Shown: piece by piece, positions 28,429 through 40,655 of the stretch | How positions within the stretch are numbered: the stretch's first letter is position 1 | How the letters are laid out: the number at the start of each line of letters is the position of its first letter | NCBI GenBank assembly: GCA_963082975.1 | Contig: OY720347.1 | Span: forward strand, 10,584,225-10,648,224 | Direction: 5' to 3' | From: Labia minor | Taxonomy: Eukaryota; Arthropoda; Insecta; Dermaptera; Spongiphoridae | Length of the DNA stretch: 64,000 nucleotides | Notes under the pieces: generated by a model | What the model was told of the DNA's origin: nothing | Database searches by the model: none | Seen by the model: only the letters and a program-made list of their open reading frames with translations | Position numbers and translations under genes: made by a program

Positions 28429-28535
28429 AATTTAAATATAAATATAATAATGTTTATATTCATTTATCCTAAAATTTATTTTAAATCCTTATCACAATCC
28501 CTATTTTACTAGTTTATTTTATTTATTATTTTTTT

Positions 28536-28652
28536 ACTATCTCGCCAGAGATAGTATTGCGATCACGAAAATTTTCGATGTTGAGATTTTGATGTTTTTA
28601 TACGTTTTGAAGGTCCCTGAATCATTTTCACTAAGGTTGAGAAAAATGTCTC

Positions 28653-28684
<32 letters not shown>

Positions 28685-29176
28685 TGTGTGTGTGTATGTG
28701 TGTGTGTATGTATGTAGGCAAGATTACGCAAAAACGGTTTGAGCTAGAATGATGAAATTTGGTACATGGACATTATTCAAAATTCATAGTTTTCTATCAA
28801 CTTTTGAGAAATGTAGCTCAACCGGAAGAGGGTCATTACCTACAACGTTTTGATTTTTTTCCCTCTAAAGTGACCGTAAAAATAAAGATATATGTTTGAT
28901 AATTTTTCACATGATTAATAATTGTATAAAACTGCTATATATAGAATTTCAGCTTGATTGATTCGCTGAAATTACCAGAATTAATTTTTTAACACTGCAA
29001 ATCTCACGCGCCAACAAGTGACGTGGTGCCATCAACAAAAAGCCAAACATACGCTGGTTTAATATTTATTATTTATTATTTATAATTTATTATTAATTAA
29101 ATTTAATTTAAATATAATATATTAGGTTATTTAATCCAATTCAAATTGCGAGATAGTCGAGTGGAGACACTCCAGC
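28536..29176 (+). mobile_element. H1 Helentron-like element, full length
   Basis: Start ACTATCTCGCCAGAGATAG, end GCGAGATAGTCGAGTGGAGA plus CACTCCAGCT. A (TG)n run interrupted by TATG lies at 28653-28716. Confidence 0.82.
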
Positions 29177-29209
29177 TAATTTTTAATAGAATTAAAACAA
29201 TGAGACGTA

Positions 29210-30020
29210 TTATCACCAATTTTATTTAATTTAGTACTGGAATATGTAATTAGACAAATTGGGGAAAAATCCAATTAAACCAAAAAATTCAAGTATTAGG
29301 TTACGCAGACGACTTAAATATAATAGGAGATTCGGCAACTTCAACTAAAGATAAGGTAGAAAAATTAATGGAAGCAGGAAAAGAGATGGGACTGGAAATT
29401 AATAGGAATAAGACAAAGTATTTAGTAACATAGAGGAATAGTATTAACACTTTAGTCTTAACATACAAAACGTAGAATTTGAAAATGTAGAAAAATTTAA
29501 ATACTTAGGTTCTATAATCACGAAGGATATTAATATTTGAGGAGAATTTAAATCGATGTTGAAATCGGGTACCCATGCAGTAAAGGGACCAGATTATTAT
29601 CAAAAGAAAATCCAAATAAAAATATGGATAATGTTGTATTATATGGCATGGTCAATGACCTTGGGAGACGAGAGTAGATTTAGAGTATTTGAGAATAGGA
29701 TTCTTTGCAGCATTTCTGGGTCAAAAATAGATGAAGTCACCGGGGAATGGCGGAGACTGTATAACGAGGAATTGCATGACTCTATGCATCTCCAGACATA
29801 GTTAGTTATAAAAGAAAGCTGCGATGGACAGAGCACGTGGCTAGAATGGGAGAAGAAAGAATGACGAAAAATATATTGTGGGTGAATAGTTTAGGAAGGG
29901 ACTTGAGAGAGATGGGAGAGGGTTGGATGGTTGTGGCTCAGGATAGGGACCCTTGGAGAAATGTGGTTACTGCGGCCAAGAACTTTCAAATTCCGTATAG
30001 CCAAAAAGATAGAGAGATAT
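29210..30020 (+). pseudogene. Non-LTR retrotransposon relic (RT to C-terminus)
   Basis: It reads LEYVIRQIG, then LGYADDLNIIGDS (the reverse-transcriptase active-site block, YADD) and MGLEINRNKTKYLV. After stops comes a tail: WSMTLGDESRFRVFENRIL, DGQSTW.ARMGEERM, and VVAQDRDPWRNVVTAAKNF. Several stops and frame changes break it. The 5' part is missing. 30021-30434 beyond it is plain A/T-rich sequence. Confidence 0.85.
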
Positions 30021-30434
30021 AATTTTTTTTTAATTTAATCTATTTTTTATTATTAATATATTTAGTATTGAGTAAAAATATTATTATTATATTGATTAAG
30101 ATATTTAAAATTCTCCTCAACTAACTTGCTATCTCACCTACCAACATTACAATTTATCTATCTTACCTGACATATCTCATTTTCTTTTCTTTTAGTCCTA
30201 TAGTATTATAGTATTTTGTTTAAATTTAAATTTAATCTTATTATTTTTTATTTTAATTAAATTTTTTTTTAAATATTACTTAAAATTGTAAACAGTGAAG
30301 TAACTAACTGAAAAAAAAATTTTTTTTTTTTTATTTTTAAATATTTAATAAACATAATTATTACAAAAATTATATTATATTTATTAATATTTTGTTTTCG
30401 ATAGATATTGTATTTATTATTATATTATTAATAA

Positions 30435-31029
30435 GTTGGAGTGTCTCCACTCGACTATCTCGCAATTGGAATTGGATTAAATAACATATATTATATTTAA
30501 ATTTAATTTAATTATTAATTTAAAAATAAATTAATGTTAATAAATAATATGTATTATCAGCGCATGTTGATGGCACCACGTTACGTGTTGGCGCATGAGT
30601 TGCAGTGTTAAAAAATTAATTCCGGTACTTTCTGCGATTCAATCAAACTGAAATTCTATATATAGCAGTTTTATACAATTTTTAATCATGTGAAAAACTA
30701 TCAAACATATATCTTTATTTTTACGGTCACTTTAGAGGAAAAAAAATCAAAACGTTTTAGGTATGACCTTCTTCCAGTTGAGTTACATTTCTCAAAAGTT
30801 AAAAGATAACTACGAATTTTGAATAATGCCCGTATTCCAAATTTCATGATTCTAGCTCAAACCGTTAATCTTGTCTACATACACACTCACCCCCCCACAC
30901 ATATATACACACAGACATTTTTTTCAACCTTAGTGAAAATCATTCAGGAACCTTCAAAACGTTAAAAAACATCAAAATCTCGACATAGAAAATTTTCATG
31001 ACCGCAATACTATCTCTGGCGAGATAGTA
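30435..31029 (-). mobile_element. H1 Helentron-like element, inverse copy
   Basis: The + strand begins TTGGAGTGTCTCCACTCGAC and ends TCTCTGGCGAGATAGT, the mirror of the 28536 copy. The central simple repeat is short (CACACACC words near 30880-30915). 31030-31520 after it is A/T-rich and holds no recognised feature. Confidence 0.82.
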
Positions 31030-31522
31030 AGTCATTCTTAGCATTCTTTGTATAATAAAGAAAATAATAAAATATATACATATACAAATGATATAAATTT
31101 AATTAAAAAAACATTAAAAAGAAATAATAAATTATTGTTTTAAGAAGAAAAAAAAAATCTAGAATTAAATAAGAATTTAAATATATTAAAATTACAATTG
31201 AAAACTGGCATTATATTTATTTGATTAAAATTACAATAAATAAATAAATAAACATTATTAATACATATAAAATGATTTGAGTTTGATATATATATAAGAT
31301 ATATATTAATATAAAGATAGTGAAATAAAATTTTTTAAGTAATTATTTATGATTTTGTTTTTAAATTGCAATGAATAAAAAAGAAAAAAAAATTATTAAT
31401 ATTTTTAATTATCATCGGGATATTTTTTTAAGAGGGCCAAATAACAAACGACTTTTCTTTAAAAGTAAATAAGATATTGGTATGACCTTTAGAATGTTTT
31501 CATGTTATTTTACTCCATTTCT

Positions 31523-31873
31523 CTAATAACGTGATCTAATTGTGTGAAGTAAATCATATGGAAGATCCCATATTTCAGGTTGAGGATCTGGTATTGAATA
31601 TGGATGAATGTCTAAAGGCTCAAATTCATTATTTTCCATCCGAAATACAAGTCCAAGTTCAGTTGGTGTTATTTCATCGGGTTTTATGGAATAATCTCTA
31701 GGATACAAATCATCCTCCATTATTTCAGTATCAAAATAAAGTAGCATATTTTCGGGTCTAACATTTACAACCGTTGATAACTGTTTTTTTAATTCAATAA
31801 TTGGACTATTTGGAGATCCAGTCATATATATTGTGGTATTTTTTCGACGAATCTTATAATAACATAATTCCAT
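31523..31873 (-). CDS. Elongin-B-like protein, copy A
   Basis: Elongin B is a ubiquitin-like partner of elongin C in transcription elongation and in cullin-2/5 ubiquitin ligases. This 116-residue reading frame, ATG to TAG, has the elongin B plan: IRRKNTTIY near the start, ELKKQL at about 27, a LLYFD strand where the family has RLY-D, LGLVFRM in the late strand, and FEPLDIHPYS near the C-terminus (family: FE-L-I-P-S). The length matches the human protein (118). It is much more diverged than a usual housekeeping elongin B, so it may be an extra paralogue. A splice-acceptor-like TGTTTTTAG lies just before the ATG on the coding strand, suggesting a non-coding upstream exon. Its partner copy B lies 5.4 kb away, head to head. 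Confidence 0.75.
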   Translation of the reverse strand: MELCYYKIRRKNTTIYMTGSPNSPIIELKKQLSTVVNVRPENMLLYFDTEIMEDDLYPRDYSIKPDEITPTELGLVFRMENNEFEPLDIHPYSIPDPQPEIWDLPYDLLHTIRSRY

Positions 31874-31949
31874 TTATTAGAATAGGAATCTAAAAACACA
31901 AATATAAATTAGTTCAAGGAAACTTTTATAGTAAGAGTCTATATATATA

Positions 31950-32463
31950 CAGTACAACTTCGATAACTCAAATCTCGGTAACTTAAAAACCTCTATAATT
32001 TCAAAAAATATTATGTTCCCTTCCCATCATAGCCCAAAACCTCAATAACTTAAAGTACGCAACCTCGATAACTTAAATAAGTAATCTCTGTATTGGACCT
32101 CAGAAGCTGAAATCTTGAAGAAACAATAATCAGGAGAAAGTCTTCAAATTGCCGAATTCCCTAATTTAGAATTTAGAAAAATGTTTGTTTACGTGGTTCA
32201 AACAGTGTCGAAACAAAAACATCAGTGTTAGTGGACCCATACTGAAAGAAAAAGCTGAAGAGTTCGTTAATTCGCTGAAAATCAACAATTTTAAAGCCAG
32301 CAATGGCTGATTAAAGAATTTTAAGAAACGACATGATTTATCCTTTAAAAAAATGTAATTAACCTATCCGCCTATCCCTAACATAGGCCCTTGATAACTT
32401 AAAGCCTCTATAACTTAAAATATTTGTGTTTCCCTTAAACTTTCCCTTATCGAGGTTCTACTG
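31950..32463 (+). pseudogene. Tigger/pogo element relic
   Basis: Ends CAGTACAACTTCGATAAC and (inverse) CAGTAGAACCTCGATAA are flanked by TA. Inside, the + strand reads pieces of the Tigger helix-turn-helix region: a V-SGPILKEKAEEFVNSLK-like block followed by NNFKASNG-like and a KKRHDLSF-like block, with frameshifts. The DDE catalytic part is deleted. Confidence 0.8.
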
Positions 32464-32531
32464 TATATATTTATATATGTTTTAAATTAATTAACAATAT
32501 AACTAACTATGTAATACGAGTATATATATAT

Positions 32532-33168
32532 ATGTTAAAACAAATGAAAAATCGGTGATTATATATAAAATTACCGGTGATTATACATAATCACCATTGA
32601 ATTCGGTATATATGATAAATTATTTCATTTTTATCCAATTTAACGGTTAGTTTATAAAGTCCCCAATTCGTAATGGGGAATGTGATAAAAGTTTCTTATT
32701 TTTCGAAAATATTTTAAGAAATTTGCACTTGTCATCATAATCACCACTAAATTTGGGAAATATCCAAATCGTAATGGTAAATGTGATAAATATCATGACT
32801 TGTTAGGCCAGTAGAATAGAATGCAAGTTTTTTTTGACGAGTTAATATACTCAGAAAGATATTTTTGGTTGGATATTACAATATTTTATATTTAAAAATT
32901 AAAAGGGGTACTTACGTATTATCGCAACCATATTGGTGGCATTATATTATATATATTACTTTTAGTCAGGACTTCACTCTTCGGTTTTTTTCGGTTCGGT
33001 TTGGATATAGGAAAATTATTTAATTAATTAATTTTTTAACCTCACTCTTAGGATTTTTTCGGTTTGGTTTGGATTAAATTAATTAATTAAATTATTAAAT
33101 AATTTTTACTTATATCCAAATCGAACCAAAAAAAAAAAAACCGAAGAGTAGGGTGTTGGCTAAAAGCA

Positions 33169-33200
<32 letters not shown>

Positions 33201-33404
33201 TTTAGAATTGGCGCAAACTGAACGAATTTTCGTAAAATAAGAAACTTTTATCACATTCCCCTTTACGAGTTGGGTACTTTATAAACTAATCGGTAAATTT
33301 GATAAATATGAAATAATTTATAATATTTACCAAATTCAGTGGTGATTATGTATAGTCACCAGTAATTTGATATAATCACCGAATTTATTACTTTTACCGT
33401 AACA
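32532..33404. mobile_element. Element with about 205-bp terminal inverted repeats
   Basis: Left arm 32532-32737 and right arm about 33199-33404 are inverse copies. Both have TGTTA at the edge, then TCGGTGATTATAT, TAGTTTATAAAGT and GATAAAAGTTTCTTATTT. The centre holds a second, smaller foldback (32973-33154). There is no coding sequence. The class is unknown. Confidence 0.7.
32973..33154. repeat. FB-core palindrome nested in the long-TIR element
   Basis: The arm at 32973 (CTTCACTCTTCGGTTTTTTT, GGTTCGGTTTGGATATA) is mirrored at 33109-33154, with a partial extra copy at 33042-33075. The same core occurs in the FB elements. Confidence 0.65.
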
Positions 33405-33821
33405 TATATATATAAATAAGAGAGGGAAAGAATTAGAGAGAAAACAAATTTTTTTGTTAATTTAATATCATTATTATTAATAAGAATGTAAATTATTTAA
33501 ATTAATTAAAAATATATGTGTACTATTATATTAGTTAGAGTTACTACTTACATTATTAATAAAATAATAAAAATATTAATAATAATAAAAGTTATTTCAT
33601 TGACGCTGAAATTTTCGTATTTATGTCAAAATAGATACATAAATTATAATTTTTCTTAAATAGTAGATTCAAAAACAAATTTCAATTTCTATTCAAAATA
33701 TACATGATTTACTTAAAATATAATTATGAATATTTGAACTTTATTAATCCTATTAAATGAGATTTTTGAACTTTTAAATATATATATACTGTATATATTA
33801 ATACTTTTTGAATATAATATT

Positions 33822-33859
<38 letters not shown>

Positions 33860-34830
33860 TCTTATAAATGCAATAATTTTTTTTGTTTACTATTGAATAG
33901 AGAAATGAAATAAATTGAAAGATTTTTTTAGAGGCACCATATTAATTTCTATTATAATAATAATTTTTTAGAAAAGTTTATTTACAAATAAATTGTTTAT
34001 TGAATTTTATTATTAACATTAATTATTTATTATAAACAACTATAAAATTATAAATAAATCAAAATGAAATAACTAATAAAAAAAAAAAATTAAATTTTGA
34101 AATTTATTCCATATAAATTTAATAATTTATTTATTTATTTTTCACTTAATTACTGGCTCAAATTCACAAAAATCCCTATTTTTAAAAATTCAAAATATTT
34201 CTTTTTGATTATTGCAGTGTCATCGACTTTCAATATATGTTTCAAATTTGAGCGAAATCAACTAGAAGTGGATTAAAATCCAATTACAAATTTTGAACAT
34301 TACAGACAAACTGAAAAGTGAAGATAATAAAAAGTGTATAAAAATAATATTTTTAAGAAATGTGTACAAACTATATTGTCGTTTTTATTAAACTAGAGCA
34401 AAATTATTTATAATTATGAATTATGATACATCTCTTTCTTTTTCTTTCCCTCTCTTTCTTTCTTTCATTCTCTCTCATTTACTCTCATTTGTGCATTTAA
34501 CCTTCAGTTAATATCAAACTTTGCCTCTTATCACATACATTCATATTGTATTTTCCTATACAATTTTATTATTTATTATCTATTTATTTATTATTTTATT
34601 ATCTATTTTGTGAGTATCTCTAATATTATCTTTTTTTTCAAATTATTTATATTTTAAATGTTGAGTCTTTATACATAATATAATTTATTTATAGTTTACT
34701 AAGTACAATTTTAAATTCATTAAAAAGAAAAGAAAAATTTCTTAAAATAAACAAAAAAAATTTCAATTTATATTTTAAAATGTCAATTAATTTTATTAAA
34801 TCTGTCCTATTCACTATCTATAATTGTATA
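33405..34830. other. A/T-rich spacer between the elongin-B-like genes
   Basis: It holds TA runs (33823-33853), a pyrimidine-rich CTTT stretch at 34430-34490 and one arm of an inverted repeat (34181-34361). No gene seen. Confidence 0.5.
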
Positions 34831-36071
34831 TACAGGGTCCGCCATGTAACATTTTATTTTAAAATGCAATTTCATTCAAATGGCTGCCTCGGCTGGCCTT
34901 GCAATACGCCATTGAAGGAGACGCCGATTTTGGCCAAAAAATGATCTTTTCGGATGAGGCGCATTTCCATATTGGCGGATACGTCAACAAACAAAATTAC
35001 GGGACGGAAAACCCACACTTTATCATGGAGAAGACAATACATCGTCAGAGAGTGACGGTTTGGTACGGATTTTGGTCTGGCGGCATCATTTGAATGAAAT
35101 AGTATTTCATAAATAATAATTTATTCACTATGAAAAAATAAATTTGAAAATTAATCCAACCGTTTTTGGTTTATTGCATTAAAAAAAAATGTTACATGGC
35201 GGACCCTGTATTTTATAGTATTTTCTTTAATAAAATAATGAATCTATTTAATTGAATAGTTTAACATTCAAATATCATATAATTTTAAAAAATTGTCATT
35301 GATAAGAAGTTAAAATAAAATATGATATATCTTATATTTAATTAAAAAAAAAACAACTAAAAATAAGCAGCGACTCATGATAGCGATAGAAAAGTTCAGA
35401 GTTTAGATTAACTTGTGTTACTCCATTATGGGACTCTTGTTTTTCTAATCTATTTTTAATTTTTTTATGTAGATAAAAAATATATATTTTAATGTAAGAC
35501 CTTTCTCGATCTTTTGATTGATTGATTTTTAGTTAAAACATTTTAATTAAATTATTTAACATTTTTAAAAAACATAAATAATTTAAAATTATTTACATGT
35601 TATTATAGTAAAATATCTTAAATTTTGTCCAAATTCATGTTTATCTTAAAATCTGGTAAATTAGATTTAATTTTTTAACACTATTCTTATAATAATATAT
35701 TTTTTGATTTATATTTTTTTCTAAATAATTTATTAACACAACTTAAAAGATCATATGATCACTAATTAATATTTGATTGTTTGATTTTTGGAAACTTTTA
35801 ATATAGTTAACTAGTGTTATATGACATTATTCATAATATTATGAATAATAACAATAATAATAAATAAATAATTATACCACATAAATTGATTTCTTAAAAA
35901 TATTCTTTTTATACTCTTTTTATCAACTTCACTTTTCAGTCTGTCTGTAATGTTCAAAATTTGTAATTGGATTTTAACCCACTTCTAGTCGATGTCGCTC
36001 AAATTTGAAACATATATTGAAAGTCGATGACACTGCAATAAATAATCAAACAGAAATATTTTGAATTTTTA
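34181..36071. repeat. 180-bp inverted repeat pair between the elongin-B-like genes
   Basis: Arms are 34181-34361 and 35889-36071. Both carry GCAGTGTCATCGACTTTCAA, CAAATTTGAGCG and AATCCAATTACAAATTTTG (or the inverse). One arm includes GTCTGTCTG, the hallmark of DINE-like cores. A mariner derivative lies in the 1.5 kb between them. Confidence 0.75.
34833..35208 (+). mobile_element. Deleted mariner-like element with perfect termini
   Basis: CAGGGTCCGCCATGTAACAT and its inverse lie at the two ends, flanked by TA (34831-34832 and 35209-35210). Only the middle of a transposase remains: MIFSDEAHFHIGGYVNKQN (the second-catalytic-Asp region, SDEAHF), then GTENPHFIMEK and RVTVWYGFWSGGII. Good ends with a mostly deleted gene suggest a non-autonomous derivative. 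Confidence 0.88.
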
Positions 36072-37284
36072 GATCAAAACATATTTCGAAAATTACATAT
36101 ATGAAATTTATGTTTTAGTAGATATTCTCATTTAAATATTTTAACATATTATATAAACATAAACTAATGTTAAATTTAAAAATACTTGCGCGTGAAGGAC
36201 TTTAATGATAATTATTTATTATTAAAGACTTTGATGAAGTTTGAAGTTTATTAAAGTGTTTATTTGCTTTATATAGATTTCGGTTGTTAAACAATCATTC
36301 GAAGCTTCAAAATATCGTCAACAAGAAAACATTTATAAATTAGGGAGCGGAGCCGGTCATATATTTTGTGAATCCCTTCATGGTTCTGGGTTGTTCCGCA
36401 CCTCACGGGAACCAAACCCAGCGGAAGAATTAGCCAAATTTAAAAAAAAAAACAGTTTATCTTCAAATTAAATAGATTAACCAGTTAAATAAGTTTAGCT
36501 AGTTACAAATACAAATATTTTGTACTTTTATTTATGTTTTTAATAAATATAATTTCTGAAAAAAAAAAAAAAAATATTACCTTTTTTGACCATACTTAAT
36601 ACGTATTTACTGCGGCTCACGGAAAATTTCAAATTGACCACGACTATCTTGGAGCTTGGTCATCCCTGATGTTGTTTACCAAACAAAATCACTTCCTATT
36701 TCTATGTTTAATTATTTGGGGCCATTAATTAATTTTTGAAATTTATAAAAAATAATATGAATGATTATTTTTTGACCGCGACCCGGTTCGAGGTCTTAAA
36801 ATTTGTCGCGACCCACTTGATTAAAAAAAAAACATTTATTTAGAACAGAAATTTTAATTTTCAATAAAAATCAAATTGTTTATTTCATATTTGTGTTTCT
36901 AATGATGTAAAAAATAAGAAGAAAAAAATATTTTTGTATTTCTAATGATTTAAAAAAATAATAAGAATTTCTAAAAAATTTTCGCGACCCGATAAAATTT
37001 TTCTGCGAGACGGTAATCGGGTATTAATTGATATTAATTGATATTGATCATAATAATTTCACAATTAGTCTTTAATGTTTGACCATCAAAATGTTTTGGA
37101 TCTGTTAAAGTTATAAAACTTTTTTAAAAAATTGAAAAATAAATTCTTTACAATTATTTTTTCATAATACCATTCAACGAATATTTATTATGCAGTTCAT
37201 TTGGATAGAATCTATTATCTAGTATAAATAATTTAAGTAAAACATTATTATTTATTTAATAAAATAACTCTTTTACATTTTTAG
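35211..37284. other. Non-coding stretch upstream of elongin-B-like copy B
   Basis: Besides the inverted-repeat arm at 35889-36071 there is a less A/T-rich unknown patch at 36340-36440. CGCGACCC words recur at 36770-37015, perhaps an old hAT-type MITE. No gene recognised. Confidence 0.45.
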
Positions 37285-37312
37285 GTCGTCAATAAGAAGT
37301 CATTTGATTAGA

Positions 37313-37657
37313 ATGTCTGCATATTTTATAGCACGTAGAAAAAAAAGAACATACTTTTTTGAAATAAATCGAAATGCTACAATATATGATTTAAAAGTGA
37401 TTCTATGCAATATAATAAAAATAACAACGGATCAAATTCGATTGTATTATGGATTTGTTTTTTTGAACAATAATCAAGCCACTCTCTATGATTATGGCAT
37501 GGAACCTGAAGATTCATCACCATTAAACCCAATTGAATTGGATATTACTCTTATTTTGAATAATAATGATAATATGGAATTTGAAGAAGTGGATATTACA
37601 CCATATTCCGAACCAAAAAGTGAAATACCAACTATATCCAAATCAAATATAAATTAA
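37313..37657 (+). CDS. Elongin-B-like protein, copy B
   Basis: The frame starts at ATG 37313 and ends with TAA. An upstream in-frame TTG does not look like a start. The 114 residues follow elongin B: ARRKKRTYFF at the start, YDLKVIL in the first helix, QIRLYYG (family: QRLY), TLYDYGM (family: TL-D-G), PIELDITLIL in the late strand, and FEEVDITPYSEP near the end. A splice acceptor (ACATTTTTAG) ends at about 37284, and stops lie between it and the ATG, so this exon seems to start with 5' UTR. Copy A has the same arrangement. The C-terminal tail is serine/proline-rich. The two copies are clearly related but diverged strongly. Whether B still binds elongin C cannot be judged here. Confidence 0.72.
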   Translation: MSAYFIARRKKRTYFFEINRNATIYDLKVILCNIIKITTDQIRLYYGFVFLNNNQATLYDYGMEPEDSSPLNPIELDITLILNNNDNMEFEEVDITPYSEPKSEIPTISKSNIN

Positions 37658-38640
37658 AAATAATCTCATATTCACAAATAATTTTTATAAATATTATTTC
37701 TATTTATTCTTAAACTTAACAGTACATATTTACTTATTCATATAAATAATCGAATAAAATTGATTAATTTGAAATGATTTTATATTAAAAACTAAAATCA
37801 AAAAAATATATAGTGAGTCAAATTTATTAAATTAATAAAATATAAAAAGTGTGTACACATTTCTTTATCATTAATATATTAAAAATAATTAAAATAAAAA
37901 ATAATAGTTTTAATTTAAAATTAAAATAATGACCAAACAATATAAGTATACATTTATTTCATGTACAATTTTATTTTCAGAATAATATACTACTTTCTCT
38001 CGCTCTCTCACTCTCTATCTTTCTTTCTCCTTTAAAAGAAATATAAAATGAATGTTCATAAAATAAAATAAAACTTTATTTTTTTATTATTTTTATTATT
38101 TTTATTAATATTTTTAATTGCTTATAAAAATGCTTTTAAATTTAATATGAAATGTTGTCTATGGTGTGAATTTGGTTGCATAATTTACAGGCATTTATAA
38201 TCTACCAGAGTTATCAGCATTTCATTGTTTTTTTAGCTAGTTTTCCTATATAATATCTTTTGATATCCGATTACCTTGACAGTTATAAATAAAGAGAGAT
38301 AAAATAAAATTTGATTATGTACTTTTTTGCTTTTTTAAGATCGATGATTTCAAAATTGTTTAAAATTATATCGAAATATTAATAACAAATGTATTTTATT
38401 ATTAATTATTACTACAAACAAAACATGTAATAAATATTGTAGTTATTTTATTTTCAGTGATTTTTTTAAATTACTTAATAGAAGATGAATCAGCAAATGG
38501 AATACCATAAATTTAGTGTCTTTAGCCTTATAAATTATCTTTTCAAAAATTATCAGTCCTCTAAATAGCACTTATCTTATCTAGCAAAGATTGTATATAT
38601 ATATATATTACTATTTGTGATATATTAAATCGCTCTAACG
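37658..38640. other. 3' flank of elongin-B-like copy B
   Basis: A/T-rich, with a CTCT run at 37995-38030. Nothing else recognised. Confidence 0.45.
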
Positions 38641-38648
38641 ATATTTTT

Positions 38649-39227
38649 GAAATTCACACCATAGATAATTTTTATAAAGAAAAAATCGATCTTTATTGGT
38701 TTCAGCCTCAGGAAAAATCATCTTTGTTAGTTTTTTCTTATTTAAAATAGGAAATTTAATAATAAAAATATGGAGCTGGACAGCGCTTCCTTAAATACAA
38801 AATATTATAAATAAATTAAAATAATATTTTAATAATAATAATATTTTATAATCAAATTACGAAATATATATTATATTATATCCACAGTCCATACTTTTCT
38901 GTCTTTCATTGCATTGAAGGGCTATATGTTTTATGGCTATATTTTTTTGAAATATTAAACCATTCGAAGGATTTTTTTGAAATTCACACCATAGATAATT
39001 TTTATAAAGAAAAATCGATCTGTATTGGTTTCAGCCTCTGAAAAAATTATCTTTGTTAGTTTTTTCTTAATTTAAAATAGGAATTTTAATAATAAAAAAA
39101 TGGCACCGGGTAACGCCGGACAGCGCTTCCTTAAATACAAAATATTATAAATAAAATAAAATTTATTTTAATAATATTTTGTAATCAAATTACGAAATAT
39201 ATTTTATCTTATTATACTAGCAAAAAT

Positions 39228-39271
<44 letters not shown>

Positions 39272-39520
39272 CAGGACATACTTTTCTGTCTTTTGGTGTA
39301 TTAATACGTAGGTTTAAGGGCTGTATGTTTTATGACTATTTTTTATTAATTTATATTCTCTTAAATTATTTGAAATTGTTTCATATATTTTGTCGTTCAG
39401 TTATTTTAAATAATAATCTTAATCTTAAATATTCATAGTTCATAAGGAATAATTTTTTTAAAGTACCGAGCGGCTGCTCGATGAACCAGGTACTTATTGT
39501 TAAAGTGAACAAAATAAATA
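38649..39520. repeat. 330-bp direct tandem repeat, unknown family
   Basis: Two units start at 38649 and 38979 with GAAATTCACACCATAGATAA. Both contain AGCGCTTCCTTAAATAC and ATCAAATTACGAAATAT. The second runs on through a (TA)n (39232-39267) to a TACCGAGCGGCTGCTCGATG hairpin near 39467-39500. An inverse relative is at 24550-24870. Confidence 0.7.
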
Positions 39521-39605
39521 TATTTTATAAATAAAACAACCAAACTACTTGAAATAGCAACTTTATAAATTATATAAGATTGACAGTAAGCTAAATTATA
39601 AAAAA

Positions 39606-40247
39606 ATAAGTTGACCTGTGGCCAGGTCCGAACCGACCGACGGTTTGAAATAAATTAATTTCCAGCTACAGAAACAATTTCAAATAATTTTCATATATCT
39701 ATTAATGTAATAAAAAACAGATATGGATACATAAATAATAAATATAAACATTTTTAATTTTATTTTATTTATAATATATATATGCAAGACCAGGCTGTGA
39801 CGTCATGCATGGCTGGATGACGTCATATAATTTTAAATCAAGAAAAAACTAATAAATATGATTTTTTTCGAGGATAAAACCAATACAAAATGCATGATTC
39901 GTGGTGATATATAAAAAAATCTCCTTTGGTGTGAAAATAACCCTTTCCTTCCTATCGTCGATCGCTAATACTACCACTTCCGGTTTCCGGAATTGCACCA
40001 AAAGTTGATCAATTCATCCCACTGATGCATTAAGTAAATAGACCAAATTTCATCAAAATCGGTTGAGCCGTTCAGGCTGTACACATCTATACGGACGGAC
40101 AGACGGACGGACGGACAGACGGAAAGACATCATGCTAAAAATACTTTTTTCTGTTTAGAAAATGCATATTTCGTGGAGATATGTAAAAATCTTCACATGT
40201 GAAATTTGATGTGAAAACAATACCTCCCTTACTATCGTCGGTCGGTA
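39606..40247 (-). mobile_element. H2 Helentron-like element, full length
   Basis: The + strand starts AATAAGTTGACCTGTGGCC and ends CGTCGGTCGGTA. It carries a private deletion (ATCTCCTTTGGTGTGAAAAT) shared with the first unit of the cluster at 46290, so those two are close relatives. Confidence 0.82.
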
Positions 40248-40552
40248 AAAATTATTTAAATAACAAATAGTATTTTTAATTTTAAAAAATAATAAATAAT
40301 AATAATAATAATTATAATAATAATTTTAATTTTAAATATTATTATATAATATAAACAAAAGAGTCATGTGAACTTTGTGATTTTAAAATTATTAAATTAA
40401 ATAAAATTAATTAAAATAAATATAATCAACTGGGTAAAATTTGACTATTATTTATCTAATTTTAGCAATAAATTTATCAAGATAAAGAAAAAGGAGAGTA
40501 TAATGAAATGTAATTTTAATGTGGAATGTGTTATATTTTAGTTTTCTCCCTC

Positions 40553-40655
40553 ATCGTATGGCAACTTCATTGTGTTGTTTGGCAAGCAAACTAGCGAGGG
40601 TGGTCCCTGCCTGCCTGTGCCTGGGTGGCCTATCATCACCACCTTCTAATGCCAA
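40553..40655. other. Less A/T-rich island, possible exon
   Basis: Preceded by TTATATTTTAG on the + strand. One + frame runs FSPSSYGNFIVLFG onward to a TAA, and other frames are open too, so neither strand nor frame can be decided. 40250-40550 and 40760-41390 around it are A/T-rich with nothing seen. Confidence 0.2.

Noticed and set aside
37304-37312. Earlier start for elongin-B-like copy B
   Set aside because: The codon is TTG. The ATG at 37313 aligns with the family N-terminus.
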